From contig NZ_JBFHIT010000009.1 in the NCBI RefSeq assembly GCF_041596335.1, positions 1 to 64,000 on the forward strand: a stretch of DNA of 64,000 bases, read 5' to 3'. A program made the translations under genes and the position numbers. This DNA is from Mangrovibacterium sp041596335 (GTDB lineage: Bacteria; Bacteroidota; Bacteroidia; Bacteroidales; Prolixibacteraceae). Position 1 is the stretch's first letter. Every line of letters starts with the position of its first letter. The notes under the pieces are model-generated. The model saw only the letters and a program-made list of their open reading frames with translations. It did no database searches and was not told where the DNA came from. Shown piece by piece: positions 25,211 to 34,412 of this stretch.

Positions 25211-28153
25211 TTAGCGAAAGAGATTCAAGATTTCTTCCTTGCTAATTGCTTTGAATGGGTTGTTCGAGTTGATAAATTTCTCTGCCAAGGACGATTTTCG
25301 ATCCTGTAGTTGCATAATTTTTTCTTCAATACTGCCTTCGGTGATAAAACGGTAAACCATTACTTTTTTGTTTTGCCCAATGCGGTGTGCACGTGCAATG
25401 GCCTGCATTTCTGCTGCCGGGTTCCACCACGGATCGATAATGAAAACATAGTCGGCCGATGTGAGATTGAGTCCAACGCCACCGGCCTTTAGTGAAATTA
25501 AAAACACCCTGTTTTCCGGATCATTCTGGAAACTGCTGATCACTTCCTCACGATTGGCTGTTCCTCCTGTTAATAAGGAGTATTTCCATTTGCGTTTTTG
25601 CAGTTGATCTTTTACCAGTTCGAGGTGTTTTACAAACGATGAGAAAATTAGCACTTTATGTTTCTCAGCGATCAGACTTTCGAGGGTTTGTAAAATCTCG
25701 TCAAATTTGCCCGATTCGCTGTCGTCGGTGCCTTGCAACATCGATGGGTGGTTGGCCAGCTGTCGTAATTTTGTTAGTCCTTGCAAAACCACGATGGCCG
25801 ATTTTTCCATCCCTTCTTTTTCAATATTCTCCAGTATGCTGTTGCGAATAGCCGATTTTTCCTGCTCATAAATGCGTTTTTGGTCGCCTGCCATGCCGCA
25901 ATAGCGTATTTGCTCGGTTACCGGAGGCAGGTCATTGGCAACCTGTTCTTTGGTACGGCGTAGTATGAATGGGCGAATCAGCGTTTGCAGTTTTTGCTGT
26001 TTTTCCGGATCTCCTTTTTTTTCAATAGGCCCAATAAATTCGCGCTTAAAATAGGCCAGATTGCCAAGCAATCCCTTGTTCACGAAGTTAATTTGAGCCC
26101 ATAAATCCGACAACGAGTTTTCAATCGGCGTTCCAGTCAGAACCAACCGATGTTTGGCCTTCATCTGCGTAATGGTTTGATAGGTTTTCGATCCGGGATT
26201 TTTAATGTACTGGCTTTCGTCGAGAATGAGGTAGAAAAATTCCACATCTTTCATCAAATCAAAATCATTTCTAATTGTTCCGTAACTGGTTAGAATGACA
26301 TCGTAATAGTTTGCCAGGCTTTTAAAGCTGCCGGTTTTCTTTCGTTGAAAACCAAAATGTTTGTACACTTTTAATGACGGGGTGAACTTGTTGATTTCGT
26401 TGTTCCAGTTGTGCAGAAGCGAAGTGGGCATCACAATTAAGCTAGCGGGTTGCGATTTTTCCGATTCCGATTCTTGCAAATTGGTATCGCCAAACAAATT
26501 TCCCTGCGCCGGAGAGGTTTCAAAATCAGGTATTTGTATGGTGCTTTTTAAACGTTTTAGTTTCAGTAAAAGGGTGAGTGTTTGCAGCGTTTTTCCCAAC
26601 CCCATGTCGTCGGCCAGGCAGCCGCCAAACTGATTTTCAAATAAATTGTACATCCACGAAAACCCTTCGTGTTGGTACGAGCGGAGTGTCGCCTTTAAAT
26701 TTGCAGGAACTACGACTTTTTTGTCGGCCTTTGCGCTTATTTCCTGTAACCGATTGAAAAAGCTTTTGTCGATTCCTTTCAACTTTTGTTGCAACAGTAG
26801 GTAATGATGCTTTTTCAATCGCAAATTATGGCCGTCTTGTTTTGCCAGCGGAATAAGGTCGCCATATTCCGAAAACCACTCCTTGGGCAGAATGGCAATC
26901 TTGCCGTTGGGAAGTTCAAACTCACGAATGCCACCTAAAATATGCCGTTTTAGTTTGATGAACGGAATTTGAAATTCGCCAAACTGAACATTCCCATAAA
27001 TATCGAACCAGTCTTCACCTTCTTTGATCTCAATTTCAAGGTTCTGATGATCGGTTGAGTAAACTTTATCCAGCCGGCTTTGGGTGATCGAAAAACCGGC
27101 ATTTGTTAGCGTTGCTTTATTCCGGTTTAGCCAGTTAATCATTTCGTACAGACGGTCTTTGTCGCTAAGCAATTCCATGCCCTTGGCGTAAAAACTACCA
27201 TTTTCTTCTTTTAAATTTAGGTTGACCAAAAACTGAAGTTTGGCATTTTCCCAATCTTTGTCGCGTTTAATTTTCCGAAAATAGTATTGGTTGTTCGAGA
27301 TTTTCAAATCGACCAGAACTTCATTTTTGCTGTTTGGTAAGTATTCACTTGCTCCGTATCGAAAACTTGGCAACAAAACAGCTTCCATACGCAAATTGGG
27401 TTCAAGCGACAGCTGAGCTTGTTTTTCGGATTCGCTCTCACGAACCTCGAAGCCAATGGCTTTCACCGGGAATTCCTTCAGTGTATTTAGGACAAAGCTC
27501 TTGTAATACTTTTCTTCAACTTGCGACGGAATAAAAACAAACTCCTTCTCGAGAAATGGCACTAGTTTTTTGGCGCTTAATTTATCGAAAATGTACAGGC
27601 GACCTTGGTGAAGAAAAGCTCCCGGTTCGTTGGTTACAATAGTAATTTGTTTGTGAAGAAGGTTCAAAATGTTTCCCCGATGCGAAATCTCCAGACTGTA
27701 ACGAGTGCCATCGTCGGTTTTGTTGAAACAAAACCGACATTCGGTAAAAACATCAGAAACCTCGATCAAATCTTCGTCATACAAATTTGAATATTTAGCT
27801 TCCTTGTTAAACAAGCGTGTCTGACTCCTCATCAACAATCGGATGATTCGACCAAGTTGTCTGTCGATGTAGGGGCTAATGTGATTTTCGAAGAGTTCCG
27901 AATCGAGTTGCTGGAAAAATTTGGCCGGCTCTTTTTTCTTTGAGAATTTTTGAACCAGTTTTTCATCGCTGTATTGTTCGATTAGTTTCACCAGTTCAGC
28001 TTGTTCGTTGCTTAGCTGCAAATCAACAATGTCGCGGCTTTTAACCAGTTTGACGATCGTATAAAACGACACCCTTTTTTCGATCAAAAAAGCCTGAAAC
28101 ATATAGCCAAACGTTCGGTGTTCGGTTAATCCGATAATGAATTCCTGAGACAT
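25211..28153 (-). CDS. SNF2-family DNA-dependent ATPase/helicase-like protein
   Basis: The 980-residue protein has an N-terminal region of about 450 residues that I do not recognise and a C-terminal Swi2/Snf2 motor. Motif I is DDMGLGKT (Lys521), motif II DESQ, motif III LTGTPIENS, and motif VI RAHRIGQNKKVMVYR; helicase C motifs SLKAGGVGLNLT and WWNPAAE are intact. Such proteins move along duplex DNA and remodel bound proteins, for example RNA polymerase (RapA-like). No methylase or nuclease neighbours suggest a defence system. The gene appears monocistronic. Confidence 0.88.
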   Translation of the reverse strand: MSQEFIIGLTEHRTFGYMFQAFLIEKRVSFYTIVKLVKSRDIVDLQLSNEQAELVKLIEQYSDEKLVQKFSKKKEPAKFFQQLDSELFENHISPYIDRQLGRIIRLLMRSQTRLFNKEAKYSNLYDEDLIEVSDVFTECRFCFNKTDDGTRYSLEISHRGNILNLLHKQITIVTNEPGAFLHQGRLYIFDKLSAKKLVPFLEKEFVFIPSQVEEKYYKSFVLNTLKEFPVKAIGFEVRESESEKQAQLSLEPNLRMEAVLLPSFRYGASEYLPNSKNEVLVDLKISNNQYYFRKIKRDKDWENAKLQFLVNLNLKEENGSFYAKGMELLSDKDRLYEMINWLNRNKATLTNAGFSITQSRLDKVYSTDHQNLEIEIKEGEDWFDIYGNVQFGEFQIPFIKLKRHILGGIREFELPNGKIAILPKEWFSEYGDLIPLAKQDGHNLRLKKHHYLLLQQKLKGIDKSFFNRLQEISAKADKKVVVPANLKATLRSYQHEGFSWMYNLFENQFGGCLADDMGLGKTLQTLTLLLKLKRLKSTIQIPDFETSPAQGNLFGDTNLQESESEKSQPASLIVMPTSLLHNWNNEINKFTPSLKVYKHFGFQRKKTGSFKSLANYYDVILTSYGTIRNDFDLMKDVEFFYLILDESQYIKNPGSKTYQTITQMKAKHRLVLTGTPIENSLSDLWAQINFVNKGLLGNLAYFKREFIGPIEKKGDPEKQQKLQTLIRPFILRRTKEQVANDLPPVTEQIRYCGMAGDQKRIYEQEKSAIRNSILENIEKEGMEKSAIVVLQGLTKLRQLANHPSMLQGTDDSESGKFDEILQTLESLIAEKHKVLIFSSFVKHLELVKDQLQKRKWKYSLLTGGTANREEVISSFQNDPENRVFLISLKAGGVGLNLTSADYVFIIDPWWNPAAEMQAIARAHRIGQNKKVMVYRFITEGSIEEKIMQLQDRKSSLAEKFINSNNPFKAISKEEILNLFR

Positions 28154-28227
28154 AAGTGCACAACTCTTTAAAAGTCAGTGGAAATAATTTTGCTTTTCCG
28201 GGAGCAAGTTTCTTCCGGCCAAAACTT

Positions 28228-28255
28228 CAAATATAGTGAAAAGCGGAAGTCTCAA
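28228..28255 (-). promoter_or_regulatory. Promoter candidate for the SNF2 gene
   Basis: On the minus strand TTG (28253-28255) is followed after 17 bases by TATATTTG (28228-28235), a full match to the -7 consensus. The spacing is two bases shorter than the favoured 19. Confidence 0.45.
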
Positions 28256-28506
28256 TCGGTGTTGCAGGATTTTTTAAGTTCAAAATTTCGGTACAGGTAG
28301 GAAAGAATCGAGCAAATTGATTTTCGGTGTCGTTGTCGTTCAATTTTTGCTTAGATGAAGATTAGGGCTCCACAATGTGCTTTTTTAAATTCAGGTGCAA
28401 CGATCCAACGACTTAAAATTTCACAAAATCATTCCGCTCAATAGACCGAAAGTTGAATTTGTTTTGAAAAAAATGACAAAATAAAGTTTTCTTGGCAGCA
28501 CTGTGT

Positions 28507-28514
28507 TATTTTTG
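28507..28514 (+). promoter_or_regulatory. Promoter -7 element for the nfnA operon
   Basis: TATTTTTG matches TAnnTTTG and lies 36 bases before the nfnA start codon. The -33 element is not clear. Confidence 0.45.
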
Positions 28515-28550
28515 CACTTCCAACAAAAGATCGCTAACAGACATTATTGA

Positions 28551-29381
28551 ATGAACCAAATTATTAACGTAGTATCGTTTTCGGAAAATGTAGTGAAGCT
28601 GGTGGTGCATGCGCCTCGTATTGCCCGCTCCCGAAAACCAGGTCATTTTATTATATTACGAATTGACGAAAAAGGCGAGCGTATTCCTCTAACCATCGCT
28701 GCTGCCGACGAAAAGGCAGGTACAATTACCTTGGTCGCGCAAAAAGCAGGAGTTACTTCCAAACGCCTTTGTGAGATGAAAGCAGGCGACCAAATCCTTG
28801 ACCTGGTTGGTCCGCTCGGAAAAGCAACCCACATTCACAAAGCTGGCACTGTGTTGGCTTGCGGAGGTGGAGTAGGTGTTGCGCCTTTGTTACCCATTGT
28901 TGAAGGTTTTAAAAAAGCCGGCAATCGAGTGATTACGATTTTGGCTGCACGAAGTAAAGACCTAATCATTCTGGAAGATGAAATCCGCCAATGGTCGGAC
29001 GAAGTAATTGTGATGACAGATGATGGCTCGCATGGTCGAAAAGGATTGGTAACAGTTGGTGCGGAAGAAATTATCAAACGCGAAAAAGTGGATGAATGTG
29101 TGGCTATTGGCCCTGCTATTATGATGAAATTCACGGCTTTGCTAACTCAGAAATACGACATTCCAACTCAAGCAAGTTTAAATGCAATAATGGTTGACGG
29201 AACAGGCATGTGTGGCGCTTGTCGGGTCAGTGTTGGCGGCGAAACGAAGTTTACCTGTGTAGACGGCCCTGAATTCGATGCCCACAAAATAGATTTCGAT
29301 GAGCTGATGCTTCGTTTGGGGGGCTACAAAAACGAGGAAAAAGAAGCATTTGAGCGTTTTATGAAAACTGTAACCGTTTAA
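28551..29381 (+). CDS. nfnA: NfnA-type ferredoxin-NADP+ reductase subunit (sulfide dehydrogenase beta-like)
   Basis: The 276-residue flavoprotein has an FAD-binding beta-barrel with the motif RIPLTIAAAD, an NAD(P)-binding domain opening with GTVLACGGGVGVAPLLP, and a C-terminal [2Fe-2S] site in MVDGTGMCGACRV plus a later Cys in FTCVDGP. This matches the small subunit of NADH-dependent ferredoxin:NADP+ oxidoreductase (NfnA) and SudB. The next gene, two bases on, encodes the matching large subunit. Electron bifurcation versus a sulfide dehydrogenase role cannot be settled from sequence. Confidence 0.87.
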   Translation: MNQIINVVSFSENVVKLVVHAPRIARSRKPGHFIILRIDEKGERIPLTIAAADEKAGTITLVAQKAGVTSKRLCEMKAGDQILDLVGPLGKATHIHKAGTVLACGGGVGVAPLLPIVEGFKKAGNRVITILAARSKDLIILEDEIRQWSDEVIVMTDDGSHGRKGLVTVGAEEIIKREKVDECVAIGPAIMMKFTALLTQKYDIPTQASLNAIMVDGTGMCGACRVSVGGETKFTCVDGPEFDAHKIDFDELMLRLGGYKNEEKEAFERFMKTVTV

Positions 29382-29383
29382 TC

Positions 29384-30853
29384 ATGCAGGAATATCTGAA
29401 ACAAGAACGTGAGCAAGCGTGGCGGATTGAGCTGCGTGGCAAAATCAAAAATATAGAACGTGGTGAAATTACTCGGGTAAAAATGCCTGAGATGGATGCC
29501 ACGAAACGGGTCTGCTTTCAAGACAAAGAAGTCAATTTGGGGCTGGACAACACGAGTGCGGTTCGTGAAGCGCAACGCTGTATGGATTGTGCGAACCCAA
29601 CCTGTATTGATGGCTGTCCGGTTAGTATTAACATCCCCAAGTTCATCAAGAATATTGAGCGGGGTGAGTTTATCGAAGCAGCAAAAACGTTGAAAGAAAC
29701 CTCAGCGCTACCGGCTGTTTGTGGTCGGGTTTGTCCGCAGGAAAAACAGTGCGAGGCTAGTTGTTTCTATACCTTAAAGTTGAAGAAAGATCCTGTTGCC
29801 ATTGGCTATTTGGAACGCTTTGCTGCCGATTATGAGCGCGAGAGCGGGCAGGTAACCGTTCCGCCAATTGCTCCTAAAAATGGCATAAAAGTGGCGGCTA
29901 TTGGTTCGGGACCGGCTTCGTTGTCGTTTGCCGGCGACATGATAAAATTGGGATATGATGTTACTGTTTTCGAAGCTTTGCACGAAATTGGCGGTGTGTT
30001 GAAATATGGAATCCCCGAGTTTAGGCTACCCAATAGAGTGGTGGATGTGGAACTGCAGAGTCTCGAGAAAATGGGGGTTCAATTCGAACGCAACTTTATT
30101 GTTGGACGAACGGCAACTTTTGACGATTTGAAAGACGAAGGTTATCAGGCATTTTTTGTTGCCAGCGGTGCCGGATTGCCTCGTTTTATGAACGTTCCGG
30201 GTGAAAACTATAACGGAATTTTATCTTCAAATGAGTATCTGACACGGGTGAACTTAATGAATGCGGCAGACGGAAGCTTCGATACTCCGGTTTTGAAAGG
30301 TCAGAATGTCGCGGTAATCGGCGGCGGAAACACGGCAATGGATTCTGTTCGAACAGCAAAGCGACTTGGAGCCGAACGGGCCATGATTGTTTATCGCCGT
30401 TCACGGGAGGAAATGCCGGCGCGGGTCGAAGAAATTCACCACGCTGAAGAAGAAGGGATCGAGTTTATTAATCTGGCGAATCCGGTAGAATATTTTGCCG
30501 ACGAGAAAGGCCGGGTGAAAAGCATGCGAATTCAACGGATGGAATTGGCCGAACCGGATGCCTCTGGTCGGCGTCGCCCGGTCGTGATTGAAGGATCGGA
30601 ATATGACATACCGGTTGATGTGGTCGTTGTTGCTATTGGCGTTTCACCAAACCCATTGGTGCCTTCCGAGCTGCCTGAACTGAAAGTAAGCCGATGGGGA
30701 ACTATCGAAGTTGATCCGGAAACGATGCAAAGTTCCTTGCCTGAGTTGTTTGCCGGTGGCGATATCGTACGCGGCGGTGCAACGGTTATTTTGGCAATGG
30801 GCGATGGTCGCCGGGCTGCATCCGGTATGCACAAATATCTGATGGGAAATTAA
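29384..30853 (+). CDS. nfnB: NfnB-type large subunit (glutamate synthase small-chain-like flavoprotein)
   Basis: The 489-residue protein has an N-terminal two-[4Fe-4S] cluster domain (CMDCANPTC with DGCPV, then CGRVCPQEKQCEASC), an FAD-binding Rossmann segment (VAAIGSGPASLSFAG) and an NAD(P)-binding segment (VAVIGGGNTAMDSVRTAKRLGA). This is the GltD/NfnB fold. Because its partner is NfnA and no glutamate synthase large subunit is nearby, NfnB is the better name than GltD. Together the subunits would move electrons between NADH, NADPH and ferredoxin. Confidence 0.86.
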   Translation: MQEYLKQEREQAWRIELRGKIKNIERGEITRVKMPEMDATKRVCFQDKEVNLGLDNTSAVREAQRCMDCANPTCIDGCPVSINIPKFIKNIERGEFIEAAKTLKETSALPAVCGRVCPQEKQCEASCFYTLKLKKDPVAIGYLERFAADYERESGQVTVPPIAPKNGIKVAAIGSGPASLSFAGDMIKLGYDVTVFEALHEIGGVLKYGIPEFRLPNRVVDVELQSLEKMGVQFERNFIVGRTATFDDLKDEGYQAFFVASGAGLPRFMNVPGENYNGILSSNEYLTRVNLMNAADGSFDTPVLKGQNVAVIGGGNTAMDSVRTAKRLGAERAMIVYRRSREEMPARVEEIHHAEEEGIEFINLANPVEYFADEKGRVKSMRIQRMELAEPDASGRRRPVVIEGSEYDIPVDVVVVAIGVSPNPLVPSELPELKVSRWGTIEVDPETMQSSLPELFAGGDIVRGGATVILAMGDGRRAASGMHKYLMGN

Positions 30854-30919
30854 TTTTACGGCAGGACATTTGTTCTGCAATCAATTTAAAATTGACTAAA
30901 TATCACAACTAGAAATAAT

Positions 30920-31906
30920 ATGGCGAATTTATCAACCCGTTTTTTTGGATTGGATTTGAAAAGCCCAATTATTGCCGGAAGCAGCAGTTTAACGGCTAGT
31001 GTTGATCAGATTGAGAAAATAGCAAAAGCCGGGGCTGGCGCGGTGGTGTTGAAATCGCTGTTTGAAGAAGAAATTCAATTGCAGTTTGACGCGGAATTAC
31101 TCGATCGGAAAGCCCTCGCACCAGATCCGGAATATTTGGACTATTTCGACTATGTAATTAAGGATGAAAGCTTAACTCGATACATTCACTTAGTTGCAGA
31201 TGCGAAAAAAGCGGTGCAAATCCCGGTTGTTGCCAGCATTAGTTGCACAACTTCTTCGGATTGGACACAGTTTGCCCGAAAAATTGAGGATGCCGGAGCT
31301 GATGCGCTGGAGCTAAACCTGTTCATCATTCCGTCGAACGAAAATCGGAGCCATTCGCTCAACGAGCAGTTCTATTTCGATACAGTTAAAAAGGTGCTCG
31401 AGGTCGTTTCTATTCCGGTTACTGTTAAAATAAGCCATTATTTTTCCAATTTAGCCAAAGTGGTCAGCGAGTTATCGCAAACCGGAATTGCCGGCATTAC
31501 GTTATTCAACCGTTTTTACACCCCCGATATTGACATCGAACTGGAAGAAGTCGGGAATGCTGAAATTCTGAGCAATGGAACTGAATACCTACTTCCTCTA
31601 AGGTGGACTGGCATTTTAAGTTCAAAATCTGCTTGTCCGTTGGCAGGCACAAGCGGAATTATGAGCCCCGATACAGCTATAAAATTCTTATTAGCCGGAG
31701 CAAATGCTGTTCAGGTAGCTTCGGTTTTGTACCAGGAAGGTGCGGAAGTAATTGAAGAATTTAATCGTTCGATTTCGAAATGGATGGACGGTAAAGGATA
31801 TCGTTCCATCGATGAATTTAAAGGGAAACTGTGCCTAAAGACCAAGCAAATTGATGCTTGGGAAAGAACTCAATTTATGAACTATTTTGGTGGTTTAAGC
31901 TTTTAA
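30920..31906 (+). CDS. Dihydroorotate dehydrogenase-like FMN protein
   Basis: The 328-residue TIM-barrel protein is close to class 1 dihydroorotate dehydrogenases and PreA. N-terminal LKSPIIAGSSSLTASVDQIEKIAKAGAGAVVLKS and VKISHYFSN match substrate- and FMN-binding segments, and CPLAGTSGI fits the FMN phosphate loop. The usual DHOD active-site nucleophile region is not clearly conserved (SISCTTSSDW lies at the comparable place), so a role in pyrimidine synthesis is doubtful. It lies 66 bases after nfnB and may accept electrons from it, which is inference from position. Confidence 0.7.
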   Translation: MANLSTRFFGLDLKSPIIAGSSSLTASVDQIEKIAKAGAGAVVLKSLFEEEIQLQFDAELLDRKALAPDPEYLDYFDYVIKDESLTRYIHLVADAKKAVQIPVVASISCTTSSDWTQFARKIEDAGADALELNLFIIPSNENRSHSLNEQFYFDTVKKVLEVVSIPVTVKISHYFSNLAKVVSELSQTGIAGITLFNRFYTPDIDIELEEVGNAEILSNGTEYLLPLRWTGILSSKSACPLAGTSGIMSPDTAIKFLLAGANAVQVASVLYQEGAEVIEEFNRSISKWMDGKGYRSIDEFKGKLCLKTKQIDAWERTQFMNYFGGLSF

Positions 31907-31982
31907 TACAAGTGTTTACTTGAATCGCTTTTGCTTAAATCGGGTTTTTTTTATTGAAAAATGTATACTCAACGCGTTAATC

Positions 31983-34352
31983 ATGTTTAGAAAATATTTC
32001 ATTCTTCAGATCGTTTGTGTGTTTATCTTTCAGCTTGGATTGGCTCAGCCACCGGCAAATGATAAACAGTTTGTAAGCTACAAAGTGAAATCGGGCGAAA
32101 CCATTTACTCGATTAGTCGCGCGTTTGGTATTGAAGGGGAAGTATTGCTCAATGAGAACCCGCAACTGGTTTCCGGGCTGAAAGCGGGGCAAGAACTTCG
32201 TATTCCGATACCAGGCGGGGAGAACTTGCAACAAGAAGAGTTACCTTCATTTTTGACTTATCGAGTTAGGCGGGGGAATACCTTGCACTATATTGCCAAA
32301 CGATTTGGAATAACAGTTGAAGACATTGTGCACTATAATCCACAAGCTGAAAGCGGCATAAAGAGGGGAGATCGACTTCGTATTCCGGATAAAGATGATT
32401 TAGCACGGATTAAAGAAAAAGCCGCAAAGGCAAAAGAGGTGGAGAGCTCAGGTTTACAAATTCACATCGTGAAAACAGGAGAAACGCTTTATTCGATATC
32501 GAAGAAATACAATTGCTCGGTTGTCGATATTCTGAAGGTAAATCCTAATGCAGGACAGAATTTAGCCATTGGAATGAAACTTCAGATTCCTTCAACGCAG
32601 GTTGAAAGTGATTCACAAAACCAAACAAACGAATCGACTGATCAATCGGTTCGGTCAGATTCTTTTTTTATTCATTTGGTTGAAAGCGGTGAAACATTCT
32701 GGAGTCTGGAGCAAAAATATCACACAACAAAAGCCGAATTAATCGACTATAATCCGGTTTTGCGTGAAGGATTGAAAGTCGGATTTCGAATTCGGATTCC
32801 TAATAAAAATGTCCCATCGATAGAAGTTGTACCAACTGACGAAAGCGCTTTTACAAAGTATGAAGTTAAACGGGGAGAAACGGTTTATGGGTTGGCAAAA
32901 CGTTTTAACCGGACAGTTGCGGAACTTAAACGGGTGAATCCGGTGTTGGATTACCGGGGATTAGTTGAAGGGGAAACTATTTTAATCCCTAACGAACTAA
33001 AAACAGATGTGGTTGCGCAAACACCGGGATCTGATTCGGATCGGGAAGTCGAAAGTTCGCTGGATTATCTGTCCTCTGTTGAATTTCGGTTGGAAGATGT
33101 ACCGGAAAATTGCCGGCCTAATCCGCTTGCCCGGTTTGAGCATTACAATGTCGCCTTGTTGTTACCGCTTTATCTTTCGGCCAACGATACGATTAATCGT
33201 GAACGTGTATTGCCTGATCCGAATAGCCCGACGTACGAGGATGATTTGTTGTTTTTGGCCGATTCGTTCCGGGTGCGCGAAAACCGGATTGTTTATCCAC
33301 ACTCCGAAAGCTTTGTCCAGTTTTACGAAGGTGTACTTTTGGCAGTCGATAGCTTAAAACGTGCGGGAATGAATGTCAAACTGCATGTTTTCGATACCGA
33401 CAAAAAGGCCTCCGCAATCCAATCTATTCTTTATCGTCCTGAGTTCCGGGATGTCGATTTAATTATTGGACCGGTATTCCCCGAATTGCAGGGACCGGTT
33501 GCTGAGTTTGCCCGTCAACACGAAATCCCCATGGTGTCGCCACTTTCTTCGTCAGGAAATTTGGAGCAGACTAATCCGTATTATTTTAAAATAAGCCCGA
33601 GTAAAGAGTATCTAATTCGTCAAACAGCATCGTACATTGCTGATGAGTATTTTGATAAGAATTTAATTGTTTTGCCGATGGGGGAATACAAACACTTGCC
33701 TGAAGCAGAACTGGTGAATTTATCCCGTGAGAAATTTTTCATATCACCCTATCGAAAACAAACAGATCAGATACTTTTTCATGAATATAATTTAGCACAA
33801 GAAGGAGCACTGGGCTTGTCCCGAATTTTATTGAAAGACCAGGAAAATGTGTTCATTATTCCAACTGAAACCGAAGCACAACTGAGCGTGGCGGTGACTA
33901 ATTTGAATGCTATTGCAGAGAATTATCCGGTAACCTTGGTTGGTTTATCCAATTTTCAACGGTATAAAAGTATTCAAACGGAATACTACCATCATACGAA
34001 CCTGAATCTGTTAAGTCCTTATCATATCGATTACAAGGCGCCATTAGTTAATCAGTTTTTGTATCAATTCCGTAAGAATTTTTGTGCCGAACCGAATCAG
34101 TTTAGTTTTCAGGGATATGACATTGCCTATTACTTTATGTCGGCTATGTTTAGCTATGGCAAAGATTTCATAAGGTGCTTGCCCTATCACCAAGTGGAAC
34201 TTACTCAAGCTGAATTTCATTTTGAGAAAGTCAATCGGGATGGCGGATACATAAATCAAGGGCTATTTATTTTGGAGTATGAGCCTGATTACAGCATCCG
34301 ACTGAAAGGAATAAGCGGAAAACCGATGTATCACCTAAGTGAAACAAAGTAG
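31983..34352 (+). CDS. Exported protein with five LysM domains and a periplasmic-binding-protein-like domain
   Basis: From ATG 31983 the protein has 789 residues with a signal peptide ending at GLAQ. Five LysM peptidoglycan-binding domains lie at about 33-76, 93-136, 161-203, 230-273 and 293-337; each opens with a motif like KSGETIYSISRAFG and ends in RIPI or similar. The remainder (about 385-760) is a type 1 periplasmic-binding-protein-like domain (YNVALLLPLYLS, FYEGVLLAVDSL, DLIIGPVFPELQGPVAEFA, MVSPLSSSG). The combination suggests a cell-wall-attached ligand sensor or a scaffold for wall synthesis, in the manner of LpoA-like proteins. Ligand unknown. The frame is open from 31920 but the signal peptide fixes the start. 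Confidence 0.82.
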   Translation: MFRKYFILQIVCVFIFQLGLAQPPANDKQFVSYKVKSGETIYSISRAFGIEGEVLLNENPQLVSGLKAGQELRIPIPGGENLQQEELPSFLTYRVRRGNTLHYIAKRFGITVEDIVHYNPQAESGIKRGDRLRIPDKDDLARIKEKAAKAKEVESSGLQIHIVKTGETLYSISKKYNCSVVDILKVNPNAGQNLAIGMKLQIPSTQVESDSQNQTNESTDQSVRSDSFFIHLVESGETFWSLEQKYHTTKAELIDYNPVLREGLKVGFRIRIPNKNVPSIEVVPTDESAFTKYEVKRGETVYGLAKRFNRTVAELKRVNPVLDYRGLVEGETILIPNELKTDVVAQTPGSDSDREVESSLDYLSSVEFRLEDVPENCRPNPLARFEHYNVALLLPLYLSANDTINRERVLPDPNSPTYEDDLLFLADSFRVRENRIVYPHSESFVQFYEGVLLAVDSLKRAGMNVKLHVFDTDKKASAIQSILYRPEFRDVDLIIGPVFPELQGPVAEFARQHEIPMVSPLSSSGNLEQTNPYYFKISPSKEYLIRQTASYIADEYFDKNLIVLPMGEYKHLPEAELVNLSREKFFISPYRKQTDQILFHEYNLAQEGALGLSRILLKDQENVFIIPTETEAQLSVAVTNLNAIAENYPVTLVGLSNFQRYKSIQTEYYHHTNLNLLSPYHIDYKAPLVNQFLYQFRKNFCAEPNQFSFQGYDIAYYFMSAMFSYGKDFIRCLPYHQVELTQAEFHFEKVNRDGGYINQGLFILEYEPDYSIRLKGISGKPMYHLSETK

Positions 34353-34355
34353 AAC

Positions 34356-34392
34356 AAGAACGGGGAAATGTAGCAATCATTTCCCCGTTCTT
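34356..34392. terminator. Strong bidirectional hairpin terminator
   Basis: AAGAACGGGGAAATG (34356-34370) and CATTTCCCCGTTCTT (34378-34392) form a perfect 15-bp stem with a 7-base loop between convergent genes ending at 34352 and 34413. Confidence 0.88.
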
Positions 34393-34412
34393 ATTTTGTT
34401 TGAAGCTGAAGG

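Larger units (their letters stand above)
28154..28550. other. Divergent intergenic region
   Basis: This region separates the SNF2 gene from the NfnAB genes and contains a promoter candidate for each side (28228-28255 and 28507-28514). No other gene or structured RNA is evident. Confidence 0.5.

Noticed and set aside
25211..28153. SNF2 protein as a defence island component
   Set aside because: No nuclease, methylase or other defence gene lies nearby; neighbours are ordinary metabolic genes.
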